This document shows, one piece after another, positions 5,458-5,819 of a DNA stretch of 5,819 nt. Every line of letters begins with the position of its first letter. Position 1 is the stretch's first letter. Under the pieces are notes generated by a model that was given only the letters and a program-made list of their open reading frames with translations, did not search any database and was not told where the DNA came from. The stretch comes from an uncultured Arenimonas sp. Lineage in GTDB: Bacteria > Pseudomonadota > Gammaproteobacteria > Xanthomonadales > Xanthomonadaceae. The position numbers were made by a program, and so were the translations under genes. Location: assembly GCA_946480565.1 (NCBI GenBank), contig CAMLKR010000148.1:1-5819 (forward strand), in the 5' to 3' direction.

Positions 5458-5819
5458 ATGAGCCTGATCGACACCCTCGCCCCGCTGCGCAACCACGCCG
5501 GCACCGTCCGCACCCGCGGCCTCGACGACGCCACCGTGCTGCGCCTGGCCGGCCAGTTCCCGGAGCTGGCCGCCGCGGTGCAGGCCGCCGCCGAACAATA
5601 TGCCGCGATCCGCGGCGAGTTCGCCGACCTGCTCGACCTGGACGAACAGGCCCAGATCGACGCGGTGCAGGCCGGCTTCGTCAACTTCTATTCCGAGGAC
5701 GCGGTGAACCCCTATGTCGCGCTCGCCGCGCGCGGGCCCTGGGTGGTCACGCTGAAGGGCGCCGTGCTGCACGACTCCGGCGGCTACGGCATGCTCGGTT
5801 TTGGCCACACGCCGGAAGC
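5458..5819 (+). CDS. Probable class III (PLP-dependent) aminotransferase, N-terminal fragment
   Basis: The first 120 codons of a gene that continues beyond the window. Residues 1-75 are helical, rich in Ala, Leu, Asp and Glu, with no signal peptide, so the product should be cytoplasmic. From about residue 76 the pattern NFYSEDAVNPYVALAARGPW is followed by VVTLKGAVLHDSGGYGMLGFGHTPE. This resembles the start of fold-type I, class III aminotransferases, where a small beta-hairpin (V-D-xxG-xxYxDxxGGxG) leads into a GHxxP element. The catalytic lysine and PLP-binding residues lie further downstream and are not visible, so the reaction and substrate cannot be assigned. Start choice rests on GGAGA 5 bases upstream and agreement with coding composition. 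The gene is divergent from the exporter operon, and the shared intergenic region does not prove a shared function. Alternative: a conserved hypothetical with only a superficial match. Confidence 0.7.
   Translation, partial: MSLIDTLAPLRNHAGTVRTRGLDDATVLRLAGQFPELAAAVQAAAEQYAAIRGEFADLLDLDEQAQIDAVQAGFVNFYSEDAVNPYVALAARGPWVVTLKGAVLHDSGGYGMLGFGHTPE

Noticed and set aside
5316..5808. Two overlapping minus-strand open frames opposite the aminotransferase-like gene
   Set aside because: Neither has a ribosome site or a recognisable domain, and the plus-strand frame has a good Shine-Dalgarno and a family-like pattern.

Overview
This is a very GC-rich bacterial window. Codon usage, intergenic style and the flavour of the genes suggest a gammaproteobacterium of the Xanthomonadaceae type (Lysobacter, Luteimonas or Xanthomonas relatives). 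That assignment is an inference; no rRNA or other phylogenetic marker is present. Coding density is close to complete. I see no tRNA or rRNA gene, no CRISPR array, no insertion sequence and no clear terminator.

Layout. About 90% of the window (1-5230) is one minus-strand operon of five genes. Reading in the direction of transcription (right to left) they are: an ABC transporter ATPase (5230-4310), an ABC-2 type permease (4313-3525), an exported amidohydrolase with a C-terminal CIA30-like domain (3528-1717), a DesK-type membrane histidine kinase (1705-575) and a DesR/NarL-type response regulator (578 to the window edge, lacking only a few C-terminal residues). Three of the four junctions are 4-base ATGA start/stop overlaps and the fourth is an 11-base gap, so the genes are almost certainly co-transcribed and translationally coupled. 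A 227-bp divergent intergenic region (5231-5457) separates the operon from a plus-strand gene that runs off the right edge. That gene looks like the N-terminal part of a class III (PLP-dependent) aminotransferase.

How the genes may work together. ABC-2 exporter plus DesK/DesR-like two-component pairs are known from Bacillus, for example yvfRS-yvfTU and the linearmycin-responsive lnrJK-lnrLMN. There the kinase senses a membrane or lipophilic stimulus and the regulator turns on the exporter. The plausible reading here is a self-regulated membrane-stress or export module, in which the kinase and regulator control their own operon from the intergenic region. That region carries a perfect 12-bp palindrome and further TGAC/GTCA half-sites. 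The unusual part is the periplasmic metal-dependent amidohydrolase, fused to a CIA30-like module and placed between exporter and sensor. It could process the exported or sensed compound. Neither substrate nor inducer can be read from the sequence.
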